Assembly: GCA_003577005.1 (NCBI GenBank)
Contig: QEUW01000387.1
Coordinates: forward strand, 1 to 7,024
Direction of reading: 5' to 3'
Source of the DNA: Chloroflexota bacterium
GTDB lineage: Bacteria; Chloroflexota; Anaerolineae; Caldilineales; Caldilineaceae
Length of the DNA stretch: 7,024 bases
Below, piece by piece: positions 1 through 5,664 of the stretch; the first letter of the stretch is position 1, and each line of letters starts with the position of its first letter. The notes under the pieces are model-generated. The model ran no database searches. It was not told where the DNA came from and worked only from the letters and a program-made list of their open reading frames with translations. A program made the position numbers and the translations under genes.

Positions 1-1205
1 ACCTGGCGCAGCCGGTGGCCAAGCCAGAAATGGCCCTGTTCGATGCCAGGGACCGGCGTCTCGGCGGTCTGGCAGGGACGCTTGACGCCCAACTGTTCGC
101 ACGCCTTGTCCACCGTCGTCTCGGCCATGAGGCGAAAGGTGGTCCACTTGCCGCCGGTGATGGTGAGAAGGCCGGCCACACCGTCGCGCTGGCGGTGGTC
201 GAGCAGAGTGAGGGCGCGCGTCACATCACGGCTCTCGCCTTGAAAACCCTCCTGGTAGAGCGGGCGTACCCCGGCCCAGGCGCGCAGCACCCGCGCCCGG
301 CTTAGCCCCGGCACCAGTTTTTCGCCCTCGTCGAGCATCAACTGTACCTCCCACCGCTCGATGCGTAGATGCTCCGGGTCGGCCACTCGTTCATCGGTCG
401 TGCCGATGACCGCCACGGTCTGGATCGGCACCAGGATGTCACCGTCGGCGGGCATCTTGCAGCGGTTGATGACAGTGTTGACGATGCGGTGATTCAGCGC
501 CAGCATCGTTCCCTTGCCGGGAATCACGTTGACTGAAATGCTGGCCAGCCCTGCCACCTTGCCGGCCCAGGCGCCCGAGGCATTGATAACCAGGTCGGCG
601 TGGATCACAAGCTCTTCGCCGGAAGCCACGTTGCGGACTCGCGCACCGGTTACCCGGCGGTCGCCCTCGCCGCCGGTGGTCAGCAGGTCGATCACCTCGT
701 GGTAGACGAAGATTTGTGCGCCAGCCCGGCGCGCTGCCTCCGCCGTGGCGTGGGTAGCGAGAAAGCTGTCGGCGGCGGCATCGGGCACCTCGAAGACACG
801 GCTGATGCGGGGGTTGAGCAGCGGCTCGCGGCGCAACGCCTCGGCCACCGCGATTTCGGTGCAGGGTACGCCGCACTGGTCGCAAGCGGCTTTGAAGCGG
901 TCGGGATAGTCGCCCTCATCTTCGGGTGTGACGACAAAGAAACCGCCGGTCTCTTCGATGCAGTGGGTGTGCGTACGGCGCAGGACGCGGTTTTCGTGGA
1001 TGCACTCGACCGCGCTCTGCGGGTCCTTGACGACATAGCGAGCGCCGCTGTGGAGCAGGCCGTGGTAGCGACCGGTGGTGCCGTGGGTGAGGTCGCGCCT
1101 TTCGACGAGGATGACCTTGAAGCCGCGCAACGCCGCATCCCAGGCCACGCCGGCGCCGGTCGAGCCGCCGCCGATGATGAGGAGTTCGGTGGTGAAGTGG
1201 GTCAT
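1..1205 (-). CDS. glpA: Glycerol-3-phosphate dehydrogenase, GlpA-type FAD subunit (3' end outside window)
   Basis: This is a partial gene: 401 codons are open from the ATG at 1205 to the left edge, with no stop. It should oxidise sn-glycerol 3-phosphate to dihydroxyacetone phosphate using FAD and pass electrons toward quinone at the inner face of the membrane. The N-terminus carries a Rossmann dinucleotide motif IIGGGSTGAG (residues 10-19) followed by VILVER (31-36), whose acidic residue binds the adenosine ribose. HGLLHSGARY (48-57) and NRCKMPADGDILVP (247-260) closely resemble, from memory, the corresponding stretches of E. coli GlpA, and TITGGKWTTFRLMAE (348-362) is the typical end of the FAD domain. 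GlpA of E. coli is about 540 residues, so roughly 140 residues (the C-terminal part, including the BFD-like Fe-S region if present) lie outside. The start follows GGGGATAGGCGT, so the ribosome binding site overlaps the stop of the upstream gene (4-bp gap), implying translational coupling. GlpD-type aerobic enzyme is the alternative; the N-terminal sequence favours GlpA. Whether glpB and glpC follow cannot be seen. Confidence 0.93.
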   Translation of the reverse strand, partial: MTHFTTELLIIGGGSTGAGVAWDAALRGFKVILVERRDLTHGTTGRYHGLLHSGARYVVKDPQSAVECIHENRVLRRTHTHCIEETGGFFVVTPEDEGDYPDRFKAACDQCGVPCTEIAVAEALRREPLLNPRISRVFEVPDAAADSFLATHATAEAARRAGAQIFVYHEVIDLLTTGGEGDRRVTGARVRNVASGEELVIHADLVINASGAWAGKVAGLASISVNVIPGKGTMLALNHRIVNTVINRCKMPADGDILVPIQTVAVIGTTDERVADPEHLRIERWEVQLMLDEGEKLVPGLSRARVLRAWAGVRPLYQEGFQGESRDVTRALTLLDHRQRDGVAGLLTITGGKWTTFRLMAETTVDKACEQLGVKRPCQTAETPVPGIEQGHFWLGHRLRQ

Positions 1206-1209
1206 ACGC

Positions 1210-2235
1210 CTATCCCCGCGCCCACAGGATGCGCTCATCGATGCGCCGGTGGAGTCGATAGACAACTCGCTGATAACCGAGGTGCGGCCACGCCCGCGAC
1301 GAGAGCGGATTGGCCGTCCGCCAATCAGTCAAGCACCACTGATAACCCTGTTGATACAAGTTTTTGAGGGCGTGTTGGGCCAGTGCGCGGCTGGCTCCCT
1401 GCCCACGCCATGCTGGCTCTGTCGCCGCAGCCGCCAGTTCGGCGCACTGGTTCGGAACAAAGAGATCATACGCTTGCGGTTCGGCCGGATAGTAGACCTG
1501 AAACGCAATCACCTGGCCATCTACTTCCGCCAGCCACAGCATGGCGTCTTCATCGTCGAGTACACTGCCATACATGGCCGGTCGGGCGGCGCCAATTTCG
1601 GCGGGAACCGGCGCCCAGACCGGCGCCTGCACCTGATATTCGGCAGTCAGCGGCGCCATCGCAGCGAACCGCTCGCGATCCGCAGGGCCGGCACTGCGGA
1701 CAGTCATCCTACCGCTCTCTCCAGTTGGGCTGCCATCCGCCAACTCAATTGGGCGTAACCCGTAGGCTTGCTGCTGGCCAAACCCTAAAGAGTACCAGGC
1801 CGCCAGCAGTTCCTGGTCATCGGCAGCTGCCATTACATAGTGGTCAAAACAGCCATACGCCAGCCAACTCGGCGCGGCTGCCGCATAGAGCTCCTGGTAG
1901 AGGTCACAACTGACCCCTTTCGCGAGGGCATGACCGGCAGAGCGAACCCAGGCTGTCCGCCCCAAAAGCTGGTCGAACAACTTGTCGGCAAAGAGATAGC
2001 CGATCAGTTGCTCTCCCGCGAGGATCGCCGCTCCGCTGGCCCACGGTTGTTGCCAGGCAGCACGAACTGCCTTCAGCGCTTCGGCCGGGTCTTCCAGGCG
2101 AACTGGCAAAGCTGGACATCGTTGCCTGTCTCGCTGGTGGCGTGCGGCCAGCAAGACCGCTGCATCTGGCAAAAATTTGTCAGCAAATGGTACAAAGTTG
2201 TACAACGTTCCCCCTTGTCGTATCGATTGAACCAT
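1210..2235 (-). CDS. Two-domain GNAT-family N-acetyltransferase, substrate unknown
   Basis: This 341-residue protein looks like two tandem GNAT folds. The C-terminal half (about 177-330) is the convincing one: a beta strand WLAEVDGQVIAFQVYY (234-249), the acetyl-CoA pyrophosphate loop WRGQGASRAL (276-285, matching R-x-x-G-x-S where G or A is usual at the last position), and the TDWRTANPLSSRAWPHLGYQ segment (303-322) typical of the last helix and strand. The N-terminal half (about 14-165) has GEQLIGYLFADKL (74-86) and WYSLGFGQQQAYGL (147-160) but no clean acetyl-CoA loop, so it is probably a degenerate GNAT domain. No signal peptide or membrane segment is seen, so it is cytoplasmic. The ATG at 2235 has no Shine-Dalgarno sequence; the in-frame TTG at 2205 (Leu11) is preceded by AAGGGGG four bases upstream and would give MYNFVPF as the N-terminus, so it may be the true start. 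It is the first gene of a leftward operon with the glycerol-3-phosphate dehydrogenase. The acetyl acceptor (small molecule, peptide or protein) cannot be told from sequence. Confidence 0.85.
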   Translation of the reverse strand: MVQSIRQGGTLYNFVPFADKFLPDAAVLLAARHQRDRQRCPALPVRLEDPAEALKAVRAAWQQPWASGAAILAGEQLIGYLFADKLFDQLLGRTAWVRSAGHALAKGVSCDLYQELYAAAAPSWLAYGCFDHYVMAAADDQELLAAWYSLGFGQQQAYGLRPIELADGSPTGESGRMTVRSAGPADRERFAAMAPLTAEYQVQAPVWAPVPAEIGAARPAMYGSVLDDEDAMLWLAEVDGQVIAFQVYYPAEPQAYDLFVPNQCAELAAAATEPAWRGQGASRALAQHALKNLYQQGYQWCLTDWRTANPLSSRAWPHLGYQRVVYRLHRRIDERILWARG

Positions 2236-2303
2236 TCGGCGTAGTTGGCCGGCAGCAAGATTTCTGGTAAATGTGGGGCGTCAGAATTTTTGGTCGAGTC
2301 CGT

Positions 2304-2332
2304 AGTATAGACACGGTGTTTGCAAAAGACAA
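2304..2332 (-). promoter_or_regulatory. Sigma70-like promoter for the GNAT-glpA operon
   Basis: Read on the minus strand, TTGTCT (2327-2332) and TATACT (2304-2309) are separated by exactly 17 bases. They match the -35 consensus at 4 of 6 positions and the -10 consensus at 5 of 6. The predicted transcript would start near 2297, leaving a leader of about 60 bases to the ATG or 90 bases to the alternative TTG. An 11-base repeat, TAGACACGGTG, overlaps the -10 box and spacer and may be an operator. Confidence 0.6.
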
Positions 2333-2495
2333 GTTTGGTCACGCCAACTGCTGTAGTGGTAGCGCCGCGGAATAGCGTAGACGGGGCAGCAGAGTGCGAC
2401 GCACGGGCCAGAAGCACTCCTGTATGACCATTCAGTTTCTGGCCCGTGCGTCGCACTCCACGGTTTCCCGCGGCGCTGCCGCTGTAGACACGGTG
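2308..2495. repeat. 11-bp direct repeat TAGACACGGTG flanking the palindromic element
   Basis: TAGACACGGTG occurs in the same orientation at 2308-2318 and 2485-2495, on either side of the nested inverted repeat. The left copy overlaps the spacer and -10 box of the leftward promoter; the right copy overlaps the outer arm of the palindrome. A partial relative (TAGACGGGG) lies at 2378-2386. It could be a decayed target-site duplication left by insertion of the palindrome, or a pair of regulator binding sites. Eleven bases matching within 190 bp is unlikely by chance, but the meaning is not decided by the sequence. Confidence 0.5.
2351..2487. repeat. Nested inverted repeat (REP/MITE-like palindromic element)
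   Basis: The inner arms, 2392-2413 and 2437-2458, are perfect 22-base inverted copies separated by 23 bases; their core is GTGCGACGCACGGGCC. Outside them, AGCGCCGCGG (2361-2370) pairs perfectly with 2468-2477, and the pairing continues outward with a few transition mismatches to about 2351 and 2487. The unpaired left internal stretch is longer than the right one, so the outer arms are asymmetric. No transposase lies nearby and the element has no credible coding capacity. It sits in the divergent intergenic region, and its core recurs at the right end of the window, which suggests a dispersed repeat. Transcribed, it would form a strong hairpin that could act as a bidirectional transcription barrier. 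Confidence 0.85.
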
Positions 2496-2551
2496 GCCAC
2501 GATTCAAGCTGTGCAAAATTCAGGCTTACCGTGGAGCTGTAGGATGCTTAT

Positions 2552-2580
2552 TTGCGAACTCTATCTCTTTAGGGTTGAAT
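2552..2580 (+). promoter_or_regulatory. Weak candidate promoter for the Gfo/Idh/MocA gene
   Basis: TTGCGA (2552-2557) and TTGAAT (2575-2580) are spaced by 17 bases and each match consensus at 4 of 6 positions. Transcription would begin near 2587, giving a leader of about 35 bases. This is the best plus-strand candidate between the palindrome and the gene but it is not strong; the rest of 2496-2608 shows no other clear signal. Confidence 0.3.
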
Positions 2581-2608
2581 ACTTGCATCTGCTTTCTCAC
2601 TTTGATCG

Positions 2609-2615
2609 TAAGGAG
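2609..2615 (+). promoter_or_regulatory. Strong ribosome binding site fixing the oxidoreductase start
   Basis: TAAGGAG lies six bases before the ATG at 2622, an ideal spacing. This decides the start against the 76-codon in-frame extension reaching back to 2394, which only translates the palindromic repeat. Confidence 0.85.
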
Positions 2616-2621
2616 TCCGCA

Positions 2622-3698
2622 ATGAAAAAGACCGTCCGCGTCGGCATGATTGGCGCCAGCTGGTATGCCGACGGCATGCACCTGCCCAGCCTCAAGAGCC
2701 ACCCGAATGTTGAAGTGGTCGCCATTTGTAGCTTGCGCCGCGAACGGGCCGCAGCAATGGCCGGAAAGTACGCCATTCCCCAGGTCTACACCGACCACCG
2801 GGCCATGTTTGCACAGGCCAATCTCGACGTCGTAGTCATCGCTGCGCCCGACGACCAGCACTATGCCCTCACGATGGATGCGCTCGACGCCGGTCTGCAC
2901 GTGATCTGCGAGAAGGAGCTGGCTCTCACCGGCGCTCAGGCCCGTGAGATGGCGGACAAAGCCGAGGCCAAAGGGGTCAAAAACATGACCTTCTTCACCT
3001 TCCGCTGGCTGCCGCACACTCAGTATCTGGCCGAGCTGCTCGACGCCGGCTATGTGGGGCGCATCTTTGATTGCCACATCAGCTATGTGAGTGGAGGGGG
3101 GCGCGACGGCCAGTACAAATGGCGGCTGGACGGGCAGCGGGGTAACGGCATTCTTGGCGACCTGGGTTCGCACCTGATCGACCTGGCGCGCTGGTATTGC
3201 GGCGAGATCACCCGCGTCAGCGCCCACCTGGGGCACTACGTCGAACGACCTGGCGTACCGGCCAACGATTCGGCCATGTTGCTGCTCGAGGCGCAGGGCG
3301 GCGCGCAGGTTCACATCCACGCCAGCGCTGTAGCCCACGTGGGCAAAGAGGGTTTGCAGCAGCGCATCGCCATCCACGGCGACCAGGGCACGCTGGAGGC
3401 TGATTTCTTTTTTGGCAACTTTAGCGGGTCGGGCGAGATGCAGACCATCCGCGGGGTGCGCCAGGATGAGCGACAGTTCCAGACGCTGCCCATCCCCGGC
3501 CACATTTGGGGCGAAGTGGACCGCAACGACCCCATGCAGGTCTTTATTCAGGGGCCGGCTGGCGACCGGTATTTTATCGATGCCATTCTGGGGGATCAGC
3601 CGGTAACGCCCAGCTTTCGCGATGGAGCTAGGGTGCAAGAAATTATCGATGCCGCGCTCGAGTCGCACCACACCGGTCGTTGGGTGATTATGGGCTAG
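2622..3698 (+). CDS. Gfo/Idh/MocA-family NAD(P)-dependent oxidoreductase
   Basis: This 358-residue cytoplasmic enzyme has the usual length and layout of the family, which oxidises or reduces sugar and cyclitol hydroxyls or carbonyls. The N-terminal Rossmann domain (about 4-125) opens with VRVGMIGASWYADGMHLPSL (5-24), where the usual second glycine of the nucleotide loop is serine, a variant I recall from an uncharacterised subfamily. DVVVIAAPDDQHY (69-81) is the standard strand and loop after it. The family EKP motif reads CEKELAL (96-102): the catalytic Lys98 is kept but proline is replaced by Glu99. The C-terminal alpha/beta domain carries GILGDLGSHLIDLARWY (176-192), with Asp180 and His184 at the expected catalytic positions. 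No signal peptide is seen. Sugar or inositol dehydrogenase is the most likely class, but the substrate and the cofactor preference cannot be assigned. A DegT-type aminotransferase two genes downstream makes a keto-sugar intermediate conceivable. Confidence 0.92.
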   Translation: MKKTVRVGMIGASWYADGMHLPSLKSHPNVEVVAICSLRRERAAAMAGKYAIPQVYTDHRAMFAQANLDVVVIAAPDDQHYALTMDALDAGLHVICEKELALTGAQAREMADKAEAKGVKNMTFFTFRWLPHTQYLAELLDAGYVGRIFDCHISYVSGGGRDGQYKWRLDGQRGNGILGDLGSHLIDLARWYCGEITRVSAHLGHYVERPGVPANDSAMLLLEAQGGAQVHIHASAVAHVGKEGLQQRIAIHGDQGTLEADFFFGNFSGSGEMQTIRGVRQDERQFQTLPIPGHIWGEVDRNDPMQVFIQGPAGDRYFIDAILGDQPVTPSFRDGARVQEIIDAALESHHTGRWVIMG

Positions 3699-3709
3699 AC
3701 AGCCAGGAT

Positions 3710-3735
3710 CGCAACTAGCGCCACCGCCAGTTGCG
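3710..3735 (+). other. Hairpin 11 bases after the oxidoreductase stop
   Basis: CGCAACT (3710-3716) and AGTTGCG (3729-3735) form a perfect 7-bp stem with a 12-base loop. The following sequence has only four consecutive T residues (3744-3747), nine bases further on. It may stabilise the 3' end or serve as a weak terminator. Confidence 0.4.
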
Positions 3736-3799
3736 GATGAAGTCGTTTTGAAACAGGAAACATCTTTGGTCAGCGCCGCGATAATCAATAGCAATGATG

Positions 3800-3838
3800 A
3801 GCCTGTTGGCTTCACCTGAAGCAAGGCTGGTGGTTTTT
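3800..3838 (+). terminator. Possible rho-independent terminator after the oxidoreductase gene
   Basis: GCTTC (3809-3813) pairs with GAAGC (3818-3822) around a four-base loop, and AGCCT (3800-3804) can pair with AGGCT (3824-3828) around an asymmetric bulge. The structure is followed by GGTGG and five T residues (3834-3838). The bulge and the five-base gap before the T tract make it a mediocre terminator. If active, it would separate the oxidoreductase from the glycosyltransferase. Confidence 0.35.
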
Positions 3839-3866
3839 GAAATGAGGGTAATGATGTTACGATAAC
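3837..3866 (+). promoter_or_regulatory. Candidate promoter for the glycosyltransferase gene
   Basis: TTGAAA (3837-3842, 5 of 6 matches to -35) and GATAAC (3861-3866, 4 of 6 matches to -10) are separated by 18 bases. The predicted start is near 3873, about 40 bases before the ATG. It begins within the T tract of the possible terminator, so the two would form a compact unit boundary. Confidence 0.35.
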
Positions 3867-3911
3867 GTCTGCTGAAATCAACACCTTGCCAAGTACAACT
3901 CGATCACGCGA

Positions 3912-5453
3912 ATGGATTGGCTGCGGCGACTTCTTCCCACCGTATTGTTGCTGATAATCGTGCTATTGGGCGCCTGGCTCCGCTTTGTTTCCATTGGCGC
4001 CAAGACCGTCTGGCTTGATGAGGCGTTTAGTATCTGGATTGCCCACCACACGCTGCCTGATCTCTGGTCGTGGCTGATCCGTATCGACCAGCATCCCCCG
4101 CTTTATTACTCGTTGCTTCACTTTTGGCAAGCGCTCTTTGGCGATCTGCAAGGGGCAGTGCGTTCGTTTTCGGCGCTCTGCAGCACGCTGACATTGCCCC
4201 TCTTCTATCTGGTAGCAGTGCGTCTGTTGAATAGGTCCACCGCGCTCATTGCCACGCTGGTTCTGGCCCTCTCACCCGTGCATATTCGTTTTGCCCAAGA
4301 AGCGCGCATGTATGCGTTTCTCACGCTGGCGGTGGCGGTGGCGCTCTGGTGTCTAGTGCATATCCTGTGTGACGAAGAGCGCCGCCCGCTGCGCAAATGG
4401 TGGCTAGGGCTTGCCGCGGCGCAGGCAGCGGTCATGCTGACCCATAACACGGCTACGGTCTTCTTCCCGCTGGCGTTGAACCTGGGCGTCGGTGGGGCGC
4501 TCTTGTGGAAGTACTGGCAGGGAGGCGTCTCCTCGTGGCCAGCGCTCAATGACAGCGTCTTCGAGCGGCGCTGGGTGCGGGGGCAGGCGCTGGCGTTCAT
4601 TCTCTGGCTGCCCTGGTCGGTTCCCTTTGTCATCCAGGCGGTGGGGGTGGACCGCAAGTTCTGGCTCCCGCCCCCCACAGTTGAGACAGTGTGGCAGGTG
4701 TTGCACAACTTCAATGTCGCCTTTGTGCCCGACTGGGTTCCGCTTTTTCCCGCGTGGGATCTGCTGTACTGGTTGCTGGCGGTGCTGGGGGTGATCTCCT
4801 TGCGGCGGACACCGGCGCGCGGCCTGTTATTGCTCACACTCTGGCTGGCGCCGCTGGTGGGCGAATTGCTCGTCAGCCTGCGCCGGCCCATCTTTTACGA
4901 ACGGACGATCCTCTGGGTTACGCTGCCCTACTATCTGCTGTTGGCGGTGGGCATTCGCTGGTTGGGCAGCGCCGAGAAGGAGCGATACCTCTGGTTGCGG
5001 CGAGCGGTGCAAACGCTGGTGGTGGCGCTCATCATTGTGTTGAGCACTACCGGGTTGACCGGCTACTTTTTCTTTTTCGAGAAAGAAGAATGGAACAAGG
5101 CTGCTGCCTACGTGGCTGAACAGGCAGCCCCGGGTGATGTCGTTGTCTTTAACGCCACCTGGGTGCAACTACCCTTTGACTATTATTTTCGCCATTACAA
5201 CACAGGAACCGAACTGCGCGGCCTCCCGGTCGACCTCTTCGAGCGCGGCGAGCTGGAGCCGCAGATGACCGAAGAGGACCTTCCCCAGTTGCGTTCGTTG
5301 GCCGACGAGCATCGGCGTATTTGGCTCGTCTATTCGCACGATTGGTACACCGACCCGCAGCAGATCATCCCGCGCGAGTTCAGCCGCCTCATGCGCCGCA
5401 CCGACCAACGCCAGTTCGCCGGCCTGCAGGTGATGCGTTTCGAGAGCCGATGA
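3912..5453 (+). CDS. GT39/PMT-like membrane glycosyltransferase (GT-C fold)
   Basis: This 513-residue integral membrane protein has about eleven hydrophobic segments. The first (about 8-28) is followed by an extracytoplasmic loop containing WLDEAFS (34-40), the acidic Asp-Glu motif that GT-C enzymes use for catalysis or metal binding. QHPPLYYSLLHFW (60-72) and FAQEARMYAF (127-136) are further hallmarks of the GT39/ArnT-like family. Such enzymes transfer a sugar from a polyprenyl-phosphate donor to lipid, glycan or protein outside the membrane. Further membrane segments lie at about 88-104, 110-127, 134-152, 164-200, 224-243, 283-321, 333-350 and 365-388. The last 120 residues (about 393-513) form a soluble domain, probably extracytoplasmic, which begins EWNKAAAYVAEQAAPGDVVVFN as in many bacterial members. 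The start is the only in-frame ATG after a stop at 3873-3875 but has no visible Shine-Dalgarno sequence. Donor and acceptor are unknown. It is 213 bp after the oxidoreductase and may be transcribed alone. Confidence 0.9.
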   Translation: MDWLRRLLPTVLLLIIVLLGAWLRFVSIGAKTVWLDEAFSIWIAHHTLPDLWSWLIRIDQHPPLYYSLLHFWQALFGDLQGAVRSFSALCSTLTLPLFYLVAVRLLNRSTALIATLVLALSPVHIRFAQEARMYAFLTLAVAVALWCLVHILCDEERRPLRKWWLGLAAAQAAVMLTHNTATVFFPLALNLGVGGALLWKYWQGGVSSWPALNDSVFERRWVRGQALAFILWLPWSVPFVIQAVGVDRKFWLPPPTVETVWQVLHNFNVAFVPDWVPLFPAWDLLYWLLAVLGVISLRRTPARGLLLLTLWLAPLVGELLVSLRRPIFYERTILWVTLPYYLLLAVGIRWLGSAEKERYLWLRRAVQTLVVALIIVLSTTGLTGYFFFFEKEEWNKAAAYVAEQAAPGDVVVFNATWVQLPFDYYFRHYNTGTELRGLPVDLFERGELEPQMTEEDLPQLRSLADEHRRIWLVYSHDWYTDPQQIIPREFSRLMRRTDQRQFAGLQVMRFESR

Positions 5454-5461
5454 GGGGTGCG

Positions 5462-5573
5462 AAAAGCAAGGTTCACAGAGCACACGGAGGAGACACAGAG
5501 AGCGCAGAGAGAACACCGAGAAAAAGCTCTGTGCGCTCCGTGGCTTCTCGGCGTTCTCTGTGTTCCTGCTTTT
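5462..5573. repeat. 112-bp imperfect inverted repeat of the CACAGAG / CTCTGTG type
   Basis: AAAAGCAAGG at the left end pairs (with one bulge) with CCTGCTTTT at the right end, and the purine-rich left half (runs of CACAGAG, GGAGGAGACACAGAG) is approximately complementary to the pyrimidine-rich right half (CTCTGTGCGCTCCGTGG, GTTCTCTGTG). An alternative inner stem pairs 5500-5509 with 5527-5538. Intergenic repeats of this composition are, as I recall, widespread in environmental bacteria and often generate false ORFs on both strands with EHTEE- and CVLCVLCEPC-like peptides; that is what is seen here. It starts eight bases after the glycosyltransferase stop and could fold as a long hairpin in the transcript. 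The function is unknown. Confidence 0.8.
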
Positions 5574-5580
5574 GTTGCTG

Positions 5581-5603
5581 TGAAAATCCATGTACGATTT
5601 TCA
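5581..5603. promoter_or_regulatory. 23-bp dyad upstream of the aminotransferase, possible operator
   Basis: TGAAAATC (5581-5588) and GATTTTCA (5596-5603) are perfect 8-base inverted copies separated by the seven bases CATGTAC. The AT-rich arms stand out in GC-rich surroundings. The dyad is 61 bases before the start codon, a place where an operator for a dimeric helix-turn-helix repressor would sit. No convincing -35/-10 pair was found next to it. A small RNA hairpin is an alternative, but the arms are weak for that. Confidence 0.45.
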
Positions 5604-5651
5604 TTGGTGTCGGTGACCGCAGGTCATAACGCCTGTTGTGTTACTTCGAAC

Positions 5652-5658
5652 AAAGGAG
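5652..5658 (+). promoter_or_regulatory. Ribosome binding site deciding the aminotransferase start
   Basis: AAAGGAG abuts the ATG at 5659, which is too close for initiation, and lies six bases before the ATG at 5665, the ideal distance. The GTG at 5638 lies upstream of the site. The start at 5665 is therefore chosen. Confidence 0.8.
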
Positions 5659-5664
5659 ATGCTC

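Noticed and set aside
439..1138. Two 148-codon minus-strand frames
   Set aside because: They lie on the same strand as the GlpA-type gene but in other frames, with low-complexity R/A/S-rich peptides; the true frame is open from 1205 to the left edge.
600..1758. Long plus-strand frames (255 and 227 codons)
   Set aside because: They are antisense to the GlpA-type and GNAT genes, which show continuous conserved motifs on the minus strand.
2392..2458. CRISPR-like repeat and spacer
   Set aside because: The two 22-bp units are in opposite orientation and occur only once as a pair, so this is a hairpin, not an array.
2073..2516. 147-codon minus-strand frame across the divergent intergenic region
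   Set aside because: Its peptide derives from the palindrome and from the wrong frame of the GNAT gene; no family resemblance and no initiation signal.
2394..2621. In-frame 76-codon extension of the oxidoreductase gene upstream of 2622
   Set aside because: It translates the palindromic repeat and has no ribosome binding site; the ATG at 2622 has an ideal one and begins exactly at the Rossmann strand.
3856..3866. GTTACGATAAC as an operator-like palindrome
   Set aside because: Only four bases on each side pair; it is more simply explained as part of the candidate -10 region.
2526..3884. 452-codon minus-strand frame
   Set aside because: It is the antisense of the oxidoreductase gene, a GC-rich shadow; the sense strand encodes clear family motifs.
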